This document shows, one piece after another, positions 44,389 to 52,752 of a DNA stretch of 64,000 bases (the first letter of the stretch is position 1; every line of letters begins with the position of its first letter). This stretch comes from Nocardia sp. BMG111209 (lineage in GTDB: Bacteria > Actinomycetota > Actinomycetes > Mycobacteriales > Mycobacteriaceae). The notes beneath the pieces were generated by a model. The model was not told where the DNA came from, did not search any database, and worked only from the letters and a program-made list of their open reading frames with translations. The DNA lies in assembly GCF_000381925.1 (NCBI RefSeq), contig NZ_KB907307.1:1550001-1614000 (forward strand). The letters run 5' to 3'. Both the position numbers and the translations under genes were made by a program.

Positions 44389-44465
44389 GCAGTCTCCCGC
44401 CGCGATGAGCCCCCGGCCGATCGGCCCGTGGGCCACGCCGAGGTCGGCAAGCAGGCGCAGTGGTC

Positions 44466-45080
44466 ATGACCATCCATCAGGCGGCGACCGCGGCCCGCCG
44501 ACAACAGATCACCCGCACCGCGATCGCCCTGCTGAGCGAGTTCGGCTACCAGGCCACCACCTTCGAGGCCATCCGCAACCGGGCCGGGCTCAGCAGCAAA
44601 CGACTGATCACCTATCACTTCTCCAGCAAGGACGAACTGTTCGCGGCCGTCGCCGATCAGATCGCCGCCGACGCCGAGTCCGACATGCGGACCGCCATCG
44701 AGGCAGCGACCGGCGCTCGTGAGTTGCTCGCCACCGTCATCCGGGTGAATGTGGCGTTCATCGCCGGTCATCTGCCGCAGGTGCGGGCACTCCAGCAGAT
44801 CCTTCTCAACGGCGATCACGGTGTCTGGGAACGTCACCACACCGAATCGCTGAACCGGCTGGCCCGTCTGTTCGCGGAGGGCCAGCGCACCGGAGCCTTC
44901 CGCCCTTTCGATCCGCAGGTCATGGCAGCGGCGCTGCGAGCCTCCATCGACAGTGTCGTCCCCCTCCTTTCCGCCGGACTCGACCCCGACCTCTGCGGAA
45001 ACGAAATAGCCGAACTCTTCGACCGCGCGACGAGTGAACAGCCCGCGCCGCCGGGCGGCGAACGGAAGGAACAGCAGTGA
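44466..45080 (+). CDS. TetR/AcrR family transcriptional regulator
   Basis: A 204-residue repressor with HTH at about residues 10-55 (ARRQQITRTAIALLSEFGYQATTFEAIRNRAGLSSKRLITYHFSSKDELF). The C-terminal domain is of the helical TetR_C type and the end is Glu/Gln-rich. ATG 44466 is used; GTG 44460 is in frame. Its stop overlaps the SDR gene (GTGA), so regulator and enzyme are coexpressed. Two abutting dyads upstream are its likely operator. Confidence 0.9.
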   Translation: MTIHQAATAARRQQITRTAIALLSEFGYQATTFEAIRNRAGLSSKRLITYHFSSKDELFAAVADQIAADAESDMRTAIEAATGARELLATVIRVNVAFIAGHLPQVRALQQILLNGDHGVWERHHTESLNRLARLFAEGQRTGAFRPFDPQVMAAALRASIDSVVPLLSAGLDPDLCGNEIAELFDRATSEQPAPPGGERKEQQ

Positions 45081-45865
45081 CGCATTCAGAGGGTGCCGGG
45101 CGTACATATGTCGTGACCGGCTCCGCATCGGGCATCGGCGCCGCGACGGCAACGATGCTGCGCGAGCGCGGCGCCGAGGTCATCGGCTGCGACCTCGGCG
45201 ACGCCGACATTCAGGCAGACTTGTCCACGCCCGAGGGCCGACGATCGCTGATCGACCAGGTGGCCGCGCGTGGGCCCATCGACGCGGTGCTCGCCATCGC
45301 CGGCGGCGGCAGGACAGGTCTCCTCGAGACGAACTACTTCGGCGCCGTCGCGACGCTGGAAGGGCTACGGCCACTGCTGGCGCAGAGCGCGGCACCCCGA
45401 GCCGTGGTCGTGTCCTCGACCTCGTCGCTGGCACCCGCAGACGAGCGCGTCGTACAAGCATGCCTCGACGGCGACGAAGCCGCCGCCATCGCCTACCTCG
45501 ACGCGGACCCGTCCATCGGAGGCGCCACGGGTGCCTACGGGATCGCCAAACGCGCGCTGAATCGCTGGGTACGCCGAGCCGCCTCGACACCCCTGTGGGC
45601 GGGAACCGGCATCGCTCTCAACGCCGTCGCACCCGGGGTCGTCGACACACCGGCGGCCGCCTGGATCTTCGCGAACGAGGACACCCGCACCGCCGTGGAA
45701 ACCGCAGCGCCGCAACCGTTCGGTGGCTTTCCCGGGCACCCGGAATGGGTCGCCGAACTCATCTGCTGGCTCGCCGGCGCGGGCAACCGGTTCGTGACCG
45801 GTCAGATCATCTTCGCCGACGGGGGTGCGGAGACGGCGTTGATCGGAGACCAGCACTGGCGTTGA
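45077..45865 (+). CDS. SDR family oxidoreductase
   Basis: A 262-residue SDR of the 3-alpha-hydroxysteroid dehydrogenase-like type: TGSASGIG, then GCDLGDADIQADLSTPEGR in place of the usual longer second strand region, AIAGGG, catalytic Ser in VVVSSTSSLA, and YGIAKRAL with Tyr and Lys. A long insert between the Ser and Tyr regions (DERVVQACLDGDEAAAIAYLDADP) is characteristic of this group. The C-terminus is FVTGQIIFADGGAE. Coupled to the TetR gene upstream. A steroid or cyclic alcohol substrate is possible but unproved. Confidence 0.9.
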   Translation: MTHSEGAGRTYVVTGSASGIGAATATMLRERGAEVIGCDLGDADIQADLSTPEGRRSLIDQVAARGPIDAVLAIAGGGRTGLLETNYFGAVATLEGLRPLLAQSAAPRAVVVSSTSSLAPADERVVQACLDGDEAAAIAYLDADPSIGGATGAYGIAKRALNRWVRRAASTPLWAGTGIALNAVAPGVVDTPAAAWIFANEDTRTAVETAAPQPFGGFPGHPEWVAELICWLAGAGNRFVTGQIIFADGGAETALIGDQHWR

Positions 45866-45952
45866 CTGCCAACGGAGCACCACCGCCGCCGGATTCCCCA
45901 TGACGCCACGATCCTCACCGGCACAGTGGTAGCCACAAGGAGAGATGAGCGA

Positions 45953-46735
45953 GTGGACGGACAAGATCGGCGCGTTCTCGGCTCGTCGTTCGGTAGCGCG
46001 GCAGGCGCGTACGCCGAACATCGCCCCCACTACGCGCGAGCTGCGGTGCAATGGGCACTCCAGTACGCGCCTGGTCCGCGAGTGCTCGACCTCGGCGCCG
46101 GAACGGGAAAGCTGACGGCCACACTCCTCGAATTGGGCATGAACGTCGTCGCGGTCGAGCCCGATCCGGCGATGCTCACCGAACTGCGCCGCGCATTCCC
46201 GGATGTTCACGCCCTGTCCGGTAGCGCGGAAGCGATTCCCCTGCAAGACGATTCGGTCGATGCCGTGGTCGCAGGCAACGCCATGCACTGGTTCCACATG
46301 GATACCGCGGGACCCGAGATAGCCAGAGTCCTCGCCCCCACCGGCATCCTCGCCGGCCTGTGGAACGTCATGGACGACCGCGTCGACTGGGTCGATGGAC
46401 TCGCACAGATCAGTGGAAGCGCGGCCATCGGCCCACGGGACACTCCCGACAGCTGGCGCATCGAGACAGCCGACCTGCATCTCCCGAGATCCGTTGCCGC
46501 ACAGTTCGGTTCACCGGAACAGGCCGAATTCCCACACGGCCAGCGCCGCACAGCCGACTCCCTCGTCGCGACACTCGCAACGAGGGCCGGAATGCTGGTC
46601 ATGCCGGAACAACAACGCCAGGCCACGCTGGGCCGGATCCGCACCTACCTCGCCACCCGATCCGAAACCGCCGACGAGGAATTCACGCTGCCGATGCTGA
46701 CATGCGTGCTGCGCGTCCGGCGGATCAGCCGCTGA
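45953..46735 (+). CDS. class I SAM-dependent methyltransferase
   Basis: A 260-residue methyltransferase of the UbiE/Methyltransf_11 kind. Motif I reads VLDLGAGTGKLTATLLELGMNVVAVEPDP, followed by LSGSAEAIPLQDDSVDAVVAGNAMHWF. The early YAEHRPHYARAAV segment is typical of this subgroup. GTG 45953 has AGGAGAG seven bases upstream and is preferred over the open frame starting at 45926. It follows the TetR-SDR pair by 87 bases in the same direction, possibly in the same operon. Acceptor unknown. Confidence 0.85.
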   Translation: MDGQDRRVLGSSFGSAAGAYAEHRPHYARAAVQWALQYAPGPRVLDLGAGTGKLTATLLELGMNVVAVEPDPAMLTELRRAFPDVHALSGSAEAIPLQDDSVDAVVAGNAMHWFHMDTAGPEIARVLAPTGILAGLWNVMDDRVDWVDGLAQISGSAAIGPRDTPDSWRIETADLHLPRSVAAQFGSPEQAEFPHGQRRTADSLVATLATRAGMLVMPEQQRQATLGRIRTYLATRSETADEEFTLPMLTCVLRVRRISR

Positions 46736-46961
46736 GAGCCGCTGGTGCCCATCCCTCGAGTGCCCCGATCCGATGCCGAACTCCCCGAGGCCGGAATCGA
46801 CGACCGGGGTGTGACCGCAACGGCGCGGCAACAACTCGGGCTGCAGCAGCGCCATCCCGGGCTCGATCGAGTCGTCCGGCGCGCGCAGCGCGTCGGTTGT
46901 GACATGTCTCCCGGTCGCGGACCAGCCGGGTTCCCGAATCGGTACCCGATATCGTGAGGGC

Positions 46962-47531
46962 GTGTACTGGGATCCACTGCCTACCGTCGTAGCCTCCGGC
47001 AACGAACTTGTTGTCGGCTCCAAGCCACGGTTGTTCGGGCCGCCGGAGGACTATCTGTGTGGTCAGTGGGAGTTGCGGGATTGGCGCAACGTTCCCGGAC
47101 CGTTCTACGGTGCGGGTACCGACACCTGCCAGCTGGGTCGGGGCATCGCACCGGATCATGTTGTCTACGAAGACGATCAGTACAGCGAAGTGGTGTTCCG
47201 CCAGCCACGGACCGTGCAGGAGACGTACCTGGTCCTGACCGCCGCGTGGGTGGATCCCTTCCGCGCCTACGCATGTGACGGCGACGACCGGTGGACCTGG
47301 GACGCGATCCGCGAATGGTGGTCCGCGCGTGACCGTCTCGGGCAGTGGCTCGACAACACGATCTCTGTGCAGTCGGCCGGCTCCGACATCTACCGTGAGA
47401 ACGCCCAGGGCCTGCGAGGCTACCGCGCCTACCTGAACGACGGGCTCGACTCCTATTTACGGAATCATGGATTCTGGCTCGACCATCACCGCGCCGCCCA
47501 ACCTGGCGAGACGCTACCGGCCCTGAACTGA
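46962..47531 (+). CDS. conserved protein of unknown function (VYWDPLPTVVASG type)
   Basis: A 189-residue protein that I do not connect to a named domain. Similar actinobacterial proteins starting VYWDPLPTVVASG with LFGPPEDYLCGQWE are known to me only as hypothetical. The first 115 residues are strand-rich with many aromatics and two Cys; the remainder (RWTWDAIREWWSARDRLGQW) is helical. GTG 46962 follows GTGAGGG; the open frame extends upstream but with weaker coding character. No signal peptide or membrane helix. Confidence 0.7.
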   Translation: MYWDPLPTVVASGNELVVGSKPRLFGPPEDYLCGQWELRDWRNVPGPFYGAGTDTCQLGRGIAPDHVVYEDDQYSEVVFRQPRTVQETYLVLTAAWVDPFRAYACDGDDRWTWDAIREWWSARDRLGQWLDNTISVQSAGSDIYRENAQGLRGYRAYLNDGLDSYLRNHGFWLDHHRAAQPGETLPALN

Positions 47532-47600
47532 CCTATTCGATTGCGCTGCAGGTGGAAAACCGGTCGAATTCCGGTTTCGGGGTGTGGTGGGATCGGGATC

Positions 47601-48077
47601 GTGAATATCCGCCAGTACTGCTATTTCGCCCTCAGGAGTGACACGCGGTCTGCTGCGGAGATCGCGGCGCGACTGGGGATGGAGCCGGACGAGGTACGGG
47701 TACGAGGGAGCCGGTCGGCCGAACATGTGATCCCGCGGTGCCATGCGTGGATGATCGTCCGGCGCAGCGATGAGAGTGTCGCCGACCAGATCCAGCACGT
47801 GGTGGATCGGTTGGAGACCATCCGTTCCGGGTTGGTTTCGTTGTGCGCAGAGGACGAGATCGGTTCGATGATGCACGTCGTGCGGTATTTCCATGACCCG
47901 GACGGAGTCCGAGAGCCGCCCGGCGGAACTTCGTGGGAGCAGGCGAGGCAGTGGCCCCGGCCATTGGGGTGGCATCTGTCGATGCCGGTGCTCGAATTCC
48001 TGTCGGCAACGCGAACCGAACTCGACGTCGATGAATACGACTGTAGCGACGACGTAGCCGCCGATTCCCGGGCCTGA
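47601..48077 (+). CDS. DUF4279 domain protein
   Basis: A 158-residue protein matching DUF4279, a small alpha/beta family found near toxins, immunity proteins and in phages. The visible core is YCYFALRSDTRSAAEIAARLGMEPDEVRVRGSRS, then HAWMIVRRSDESVADQIQHVVDRLETIRSGLVSLC. The function is not known. GTG 47601 (VNIRQYCYF) is chosen by domain boundary. A DUF4279 protein next to the unknown 189-residue protein may be a meaningful pair, but this is not established. Confidence 0.7.
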   Translation: MNIRQYCYFALRSDTRSAAEIAARLGMEPDEVRVRGSRSAEHVIPRCHAWMIVRRSDESVADQIQHVVDRLETIRSGLVSLCAEDEIGSMMHVVRYFHDPDGVREPPGGTSWEQARQWPRPLGWHLSMPVLEFLSATRTELDVDEYDCSDDVAADSRA

Positions 48078-48102
48078 AGCGCTTTCGTCGGGCCCGCTGT
48101 GC

Positions 48103-48222
48103 TCAGGGTGTGAGTAGCGTTCGGGCGGTGCGGATTTCGGGGATGCCGATCATTTTTGCGGCGGCGAGGAATGAGATTGTGCCGGTGGGGGTTCCGGCGG
48201 CGAGGGTGATCAGTTTGACCTT
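48103..48222 (-). pseudogene. possible 3' remnant of a gene
   Basis: About 40 codons on the minus strand (VKLITLAAGTPTGTISFLAAA, then KMIGIPEIRTARTLLTP and TGA) have strong G/C bias at third positions, like real coding sequence. No start codon or continuation is present upstream; the frame breaks into the MerR promoter at about 48220. It looks like the end of a gene truncated when the MerR gene arrived. I do not recognise the family. Confidence 0.35.
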
Positions 48223-48238
48223 CCAGCGGGTGGAAGGT
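48218..48238. promoter_or_regulatory. MerR-type operator (ACCTTCCA-N5-TGGAAGGT)
   Basis: A perfect 8-bp dyad with a five-base spacer just downstream of a TTGACC (-35-like, 48215-48220) and 13 bases before the MerR start codon. Position between promoter elements is typical for MerR regulators that twist the spacer. The paralogue at 62759 has a dyad with the same spacer and the same 13-base distance. Confidence 0.8.
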
Positions 48239-48251
48239 GCAGGTTGGTGGC

Positions 48252-49160
48252 ATGGACGAAGAGACGGACCGCTACACGATCGGAGAGCTCGCTCGCCGCA
48301 CCGGATTGTCCGCACGTACGATCCGGTTCTGGTCCGACAGCGGAGTCATACCGCCCTCGGAACGGTCCGCGGGCGGCTATCGCCTCTACGGCGCCGACGC
48401 GGTCGATCGGTTGCATCTGGTCCGCACGCTTCGTGAGCTCGGCTTCGGCCTGGATGCGGTGCGAGAGGTACTCGACCGGCAATCCACGTTGGCCGAGGTC
48501 GCCGAGATCCATGTCGAAGCCCTCGATACCCAGATCCGGATGTTGCGGCTGAATCGTGCGGTTCTCCGCAACTCCATCCGCCGGGAGAACAAGACCGAAG
48601 GACTGTCCCTGATGTACGAACTCGCCCGGCTCCCGGCCCGCGAACGGCAACAGCTCATCGACGGTTTCGTCGACAAGATCTTCGACGGCGTCGACGATAC
48701 GGACGCCATCGCCATCGCCGACTTCATGCGAGAGCTGCCACCGCAGCTGCCCGACGACCCGACTTCCGCGCAGGTGGATGCCTGGATAGAGCTGGCCGAA
48801 CTCGTCTCGGACGACGACTTCCGGCACACAATGCGACAGATGGTGCTGCGCGGCGAATCAGACAACCGCATCGAATTCGGCCTCAACATCCGGCCACTGG
48901 TTCTCGAGCACGCCGGTCCCGCTGTCGAGAAGGGAATCGCCGCGGAATCCGACACCGGTCGTGCGATTCTCGACCGCATCGTGCCCTCGGATCTCGGCGA
49001 CACCGAGTCGCAGGCACTGCTCGAATGGTTGAACCTGGTGGCCGAACCTCGCGTCGAACGCTACTGGCAGCTGCTGAGCCTGATCAACGATCACCCGCCC
49101 GCTCCACCCAGCGTGCCTGCTTTCACCTGGCTCGCCGCCGCCCTGCGCGCACACCGATGA
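48252..49160 (+). CDS. MerR family transcriptional regulator
   Basis: A 302-residue regulator. The winged HTH is TIGELARRTGLSARTIRFWSDSGVIPPSERSAGGYRLYGADAV (about residues 9-52), followed by a coil (LAEVAEIHVEALDTQIRMLRLNRAVLRNSIRR) and a helical C-terminal domain of about 190 residues with no Cys metal site, so it probably senses an organic ligand or is autoregulated. ATG 48252 is close to the operator, so the transcript may be leaderless or nearly so. It is 40-50% like the MerR at 62759 by eye, with matching domain order. Confidence 0.9.
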   Translation: MDEETDRYTIGELARRTGLSARTIRFWSDSGVIPPSERSAGGYRLYGADAVDRLHLVRTLRELGFGLDAVREVLDRQSTLAEVAEIHVEALDTQIRMLRLNRAVLRNSIRRENKTEGLSLMYELARLPARERQQLIDGFVDKIFDGVDDTDAIAIADFMRELPPQLPDDPTSAQVDAWIELAELVSDDDFRHTMRQMVLRGESDNRIEFGLNIRPLVLEHAGPAVEKGIAAESDTGRAILDRIVPSDLGDTESQALLEWLNLVAEPRVERYWQLLSLINDHPPAPPSVPAFTWLAAALRAHR

Positions 49161-49260
49161 TCCGCCACGTGTAAGTGAGGTGGCCGACCCGAGGTCTCTA
49201 CGAGGTTATCAGGGGACTCACTGAAAGCTGCTGACAGCAGCGAAGTTTCAGTACCTTCCA

Positions 49261-50046
49261 TCAATGGATCGACGTCGCGCAGGTTGCGTCGACGAAGCAG
49301 CCGTCGACGAGGACCGGTACGGAGCGGCTGGTCTCGACCTCGATCGCGATGGCGACGTCGGCGCCGAACCCTCCGGCGGCCAGCTCTCGGCCGGAAGCGC
49401 AGTCGCGCACCAGCGCACGGACATCGCTGACGGCGGCGTACCCCGACGCAGCGATCGATGCCTCCGGCGACAGCGCCTGGGCACCATGCTCGGCGAGCGC
49501 GGCGATCACCGCAGCGGCCCCGAGCCAGTCTTCGACCGCCGGGCGCAGCGTGGCGCGACCCGGCCAGTGTTCGCCGGCGGCGATCACCGCGACAGGGTGT
49601 TCCACGGTGCCCCACCGCTGCCCGATGATCCAGTCGGCGACCGCGCCGGCGTTGCGAAGACATGCCGCTATCACCGGAATCCCTTCGGCAGCAGCGGAAA
49701 TGGCCGATCCGTTCGGCGACGGCAACACCAGCCGTTCCGGTGCGGGAGCGGCGCGTAGCGCGGCGGGAGACAGCGACCACGGTTGCTGCTGTGACACTGC
49801 GCGGCGGCCGACGGCCAACTCCGCACCCTGTTCCGCAGCGAAGGCGGCGGCAGTGTCGTCGCGCCACGGATACGGCAGAACTCGCGTTCCGGCCTCGACG
49901 GCTACCGACACCGCGGTGGTGAACGACAAGACGTCGACCACCACCAGCGCCGCACACTGCGGACCGAGCGCCTGCGCACCCACCGGCCCCCAATCGAAAC
50001 GGACACCGGTCGATGACTGCACAGACCACTCGGGGAATTCCGACAT
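49261..50046 (-). CDS. ComB family 2-phosphosulfolactate phosphatase-like protein
   Basis: A 261-residue protein of the ComB family. Motifs seen include ALVVVDVLSFTTAVSVAVEAGTRVLPYPW, then LPSPNGSAISAAAE, PVIAACLRNAGAVADWI and GYAAVSDVRALVRDCASGREL. ComB in methanogens removes phosphate from 2-phosphosulfolactate; bacterial homologues occur without coenzyme M synthesis and their substrates are unclear. The ATG at 50046 marks its own start. The VOC gene upstream runs into the same frame only because of a one-base deletion. Confidence 0.85.
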   Translation of the reverse strand: MSEFPEWSVQSSTGVRFDWGPVGAQALGPQCAALVVVDVLSFTTAVSVAVEAGTRVLPYPWRDDTAAAFAAEQGAELAVGRRAVSQQQPWSLSPAALRAAPAPERLVLPSPNGSAISAAAEGIPVIAACLRNAGAVADWIIGQRWGTVEHPVAVIAAGEHWPGRATLRPAVEDWLGAAAVIAALAEHGAQALSPEASIAASGYAAVSDVRALVRDCASGRELAAGGFGADVAIAIEVETSRSVPVLVDGCFVDATCATSIH

Positions 50047-50107
50047 CCGTCCATCCTCGCGGAGAGTCCGCCGCGCTCGTAGCCGCGCCATCGACAGCGA
50101 ACCCTGT

Positions 50108-50541
50108 TCAGTCGAGGCAGAATTCGTTGCCTCGATGTCCTGCATCACGATGCACGATTCGTTGTAGCCGTCGGCGCGCAGCAGTCGTACGCGTACTGCG
50201 CCGAGCGCGGTGAGGCGCGCACACTCGGCTTCGATTGTGGCCGAGCGCTTTTCGCCTACGAAGCCGGTGCCGACCCGGACGTCGAGATGCACTCGATTCT
50301 TGACGACCTTTCCTTCGGGAACGCGCTGGAACAGCGGCCGCGGACCTACTCCCGAGGGGTCGATGCAGGCGAACGACATACCCTGGCGCTCGAGTGGTCG
50401 TGAGCGCTCGGCATCGTCCCAGGTCGCGAACCCTTGCGGTGGCGGCGGTGCGACGTAACCCAGTACCTCGCACCAGAATCGGGCGAGGCGCTGGGGTTCT
50501 GGACAGTCGAAGGTGACTTGGAACTGTCTGACCGATGCCAT
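50108..50541 (-). pseudogene. VOC family protein gene with a 1-base frameshift near its end
   Basis: The frame from ATG 50541 encodes a VOC protein: SVRQFQVTFDCPEPQRLARFWCEVLGYV, then VPEGKVVKNRVHLDVRVG, and YNESCIVMQDIE. The natural ending GNEFCLD-stop, standard in this subfamily, lies in the neighbouring frame at 50108-50130. A missing G near 50130 shifts the frame so that reading runs through the gap into the ComB gene. Restoring one base gives a normal protein of about 144 residues. Either a sequencing error or a true fusion by mutation. Confidence 0.8.
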
Positions 50542-50746
50542 CGGAACACCTTGAAACTGTGGGCCGGCCACCGGGCCGCCGGGCGAGGATCGGAGAGACG
50601 ACATTCGCACCGGCAGAGGAACATTCGCGCGCAACCTATCGACTACGGCACTGCCCACCGCCATCGAGGAAGGGTGGACCTGTCCTCGATGAGCGGTGAG
50701 CGGTCGGCATACTGCTATCGCCTGCTGCCGGAGTAGAGGTTCGGGC

Positions 50747-51481
50747 TCACTTCAGGTGCCGGGCGAAGAAGCCGGCGGCGTCCTCCCCGGCGGACTGGGG
50801 GACGCCGGTGTGTCCGCCCATGTTGGCGAGCAGCGTCTTCTCCTTCGAGCCGAAGGCGTCGAAGAGGTCCAGGGCGGCTTGCCGGTCGTTGCCCTCGTCG
50901 TCCCATTGCAGCAGGACGTGTACCGGGATGGTGATCCGGCGGGCCTCCTCGAACATGGTGCGGGGCACGAAACTTCCGGCGAACAGGCCCGCGGCGACGA
51001 TGCGGGGTTCGACCACCGCCAGCCGGATTCCGATGGAGATCACTCCGCCGGAGTATCCGACCGGGCCGCCGATCTCGGGCAGTGCGAGGAGGGCGTCCAG
51101 GGTGGTCTGCCATTCCGGGACCGCTTTGTCGACCAGCGGGAGGATGAGGGCGTCGATGATCTCGTCGCTGACCGGGTCGCCGGCCTGCAGCGTCCGGCGG
51201 AGGTCGGCGCGAGCCTGTTCGGCGGCGGCCCATCGGGGGCGGTCGCCGCTTCCGGGGAGTTCGATGGTGGCCGCGGCGAAGCCCTCCGCCGTGGCGCGGC
51301 GGGCTCGGGCTGCCAGCCGGGGGTACATCTTGGTCAATCCGAGGGGTGGGTGCCCGAGCAGGATCAGCGGAACCGGTTCGGTGGCGGATTCGGGTGTCCA
51401 CAGGATGCCGGGGATCTCGCCGAGGGTGAATTCGCGTTCCAGGACGTCGTTTTCGAGGTGCTGTTCGGAAGTGAACTGCAT
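50747..51481 (-). CDS. dienelactone hydrolase-like alpha/beta hydrolase
   Basis: A 244-residue alpha/beta hydrolase. Seen are LILLGHPPLGLTKMYPRLAARARRA, the nucleophile region GYSGGVISIGIRLA (Ser in GxSxG-like GYSGG), and late VHVLLQWDDEGNDRQAALDLFDAFGSKEKTLLANMGGHTG with Asp and His candidates. This pattern matches the dienelactone hydrolase/BAAT-like group. The ATG at 51481 follows a GGCACGACC stretch with no good Shine-Dalgarno, while a mini-ORF with an excellent one lies 46 bases upstream. Substrate unknown. Confidence 0.85.
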   Translation of the reverse strand: MQFTSEQHLENDVLEREFTLGEIPGILWTPESATEPVPLILLGHPPLGLTKMYPRLAARARRATAEGFAAATIELPGSGDRPRWAAAEQARADLRRTLQAGDPVSDEIIDALILPLVDKAVPEWQTTLDALLALPEIGGPVGYSGGVISIGIRLAVVEPRIVAAGLFAGSFVPRTMFEEARRITIPVHVLLQWDDEGNDRQAALDLFDAFGSKEKTLLANMGGHTGVPQSAGEDAAGFFARHLK

Positions 51482-51527
51482 GGTCGTGCCTTTCGGGAGT
51501 GCTCGTGAAACGGCGCTCCCGGACGAC

Positions 51528-51581
51528 CTATCGCCCGACCGTGACCCCTGAGGGGAGCACCCATGTAGTTACTGCGTTCAC
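51528..51581 (-). CDS. 17-residue leader-peptide-like ORF upstream of the hydrolase
   Basis: GTG at 51581 stands eight bases after the core of a near-ideal Shine-Dalgarno GAGGAGGTGGT (51586-51596) and encodes VNAVTTWVLPSGVTVGR before a TAG at 51528. A CGGGAG/CTCCCG inverted repeat follows between its stop and the hydrolase ATG. Strong initiation, short length and a following stem suggest a regulatory leader. No runs of a single amino acid hint at attenuation. Confidence 0.5.
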   Translation of the reverse strand: MNAVTTWVLPSGVTVGR

Positions 51582-51685
51582 GGGTACCACCTCCTCGTTG
51601 TCCTGCACGGCTCCCGGAAGGCTAGCAGTGGTCGCCGCCGTCCGCCAACGGGATTTCCGGAGACCTCCGTGGCCGGGGACCCGGC

Positions 51686-52711
51686 TCAGGTCTGCTTCAT
51701 CGGCGCGTAGTCCTCGGCGGCGAGGTCGAAGGTCCAGGCGACGCCGGCGCGGGCGGTCTCGGTACCGGGCGGGACGCGCAGCCAGTAGGTGTGGTGGGTG
51801 CCGTCCGGTTCGGGGGTGGAGTTGACGACCTCGACCATGACGACGTCTTCGTCGTCGGGCATCGGGATGCGCCAGAGGATGCCGGTCTCGTCGCGGTGTA
51901 CCGGTTGCGCGCCGGATTCGGCGAGGTAGCGGTCGTAGCCGTAGTGCTCCAGCAGGACTCGGCGCAGCTCCGCGTTCTCCTCGTCGCGAATACGGGCGGG
52001 GGTGAGGCTGGGGAGTTCGGTGAGGAAGTCGGTGGGTACGGACATGCCGTGCCAGGCGTGCAGGGCGAAACCGTCGGGGAACAGTACGGCCGGGCCGTCG
52101 GCGGCGTGCAACCTGCCCGCCTCGTCGCGCAGCAGCCGCGACGGGCGTTCGCAGAGCACGACCGCGTGTTCGAACGGCCACCACCAGCCGGTCGCCCGCG
52201 CGACGGCCGCGAGGCCCGCCAATTGCCCGGCTCGGTCGTCGAAGGCCGCCAGCCAGGGGGCTTCGTGCTGGCCGAGTACGGCGTCCAGCAGGAGGCCGCG
52301 GACCTCGGCCTCGGCTACCGTCGCGTCGGCGTCGGCGTAGCGGGGTGATTCGAGCATCGCCGCCACCACACCGGCTCGCAGCCGGTCGGTGAGCATGCGG
52401 GTGGTGTCCCACAGGTGGGCTCCGGTCGCGTGCCACCGTTCGGTCCAGCCTGCCGGGCCGAGTTCGTCGTGCACTCGCCGGCGTTCGGCGGCCCACGGGC
52501 GGGTGCGGATGTCCTCGCGCACCGAGCGGCCGGGGGCCTCGAGGTCGGCGAGGGCGAGTACGCCGCTCAGCGGTGAGTCGGCCCAGACGAAGCGGGTGGG
52601 TTCGGCGAGGCCGGCCAGCCGATAGGCCTGCCGCACCGCGGTGTCGGCGGCCGCGCGGTCGGCGGGGCCGGTGGCGGCCGCGACGGCCCGCCAGGCGTCG
52701 ATGTCGGGCAT
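51686..52711 (-). CDS. DUF6745 domain protein
   Basis: A 341-residue protein matching DUF6745 by its C-terminal half: GPAVLFPDGFALHAWHGMSVPTDF, then LRRVLLEHYGYDRYLAESGAQPVHRDETGILWR and VEVVNSTPEPDGTHHTYWLRVPP. The N-terminal half is helical and rich in Ala, Arg and Trp. There is no signal peptide. The family is often found near STM4015-type repeat proteins in actinobacteria, as here. The 106-residue gene lies 41 bases upstream on the same strand, so the two form an operon. Function unknown. Confidence 0.75.
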   Translation of the reverse strand: MPDIDAWRAVAAATGPADRAAADTAVRQAYRLAGLAEPTRFVWADSPLSGVLALADLEAPGRSVREDIRTRPWAAERRRVHDELGPAGWTERWHATGAHLWDTTRMLTDRLRAGVVAAMLESPRYADADATVAEAEVRGLLLDAVLGQHEAPWLAAFDDRAGQLAGLAAVARATGWWWPFEHAVVLCERPSRLLRDEAGRLHAADGPAVLFPDGFALHAWHGMSVPTDFLTELPSLTPARIRDEENAELRRVLLEHYGYDRYLAESGAQPVHRDETGILWRIPMPDDEDVVMVEVVNSTPEPDGTHHTYWLRVPPGTETARAGVAWTFDLAAEDYAPMKQT

Positions 52712-52752
52712 GCTGAAACTCCTTGTGCAGTAGACGGATTCGGTGCGAGAGG

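Larger units (their letters stand above)
44075..44465. other. repeat-rich intergenic region between coiled-coil and TetR genes
   Basis: This 391-base stretch is less GC-rich than its surroundings and holds no convincing gene. It contains several dyads: CGTTGG-N11-CCAACG at 44088-44110, a long hairpin at 44161-44193, a TTGG-TTTCAG-CCAA unit near 44235-44255, and two adjacent TetR-type dyads at 44353-44388. A 29-codon frame at 44380-44469 overlaps the TetR start by ATGA and could be a leader peptide, but support is weak. Confidence 0.6.
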
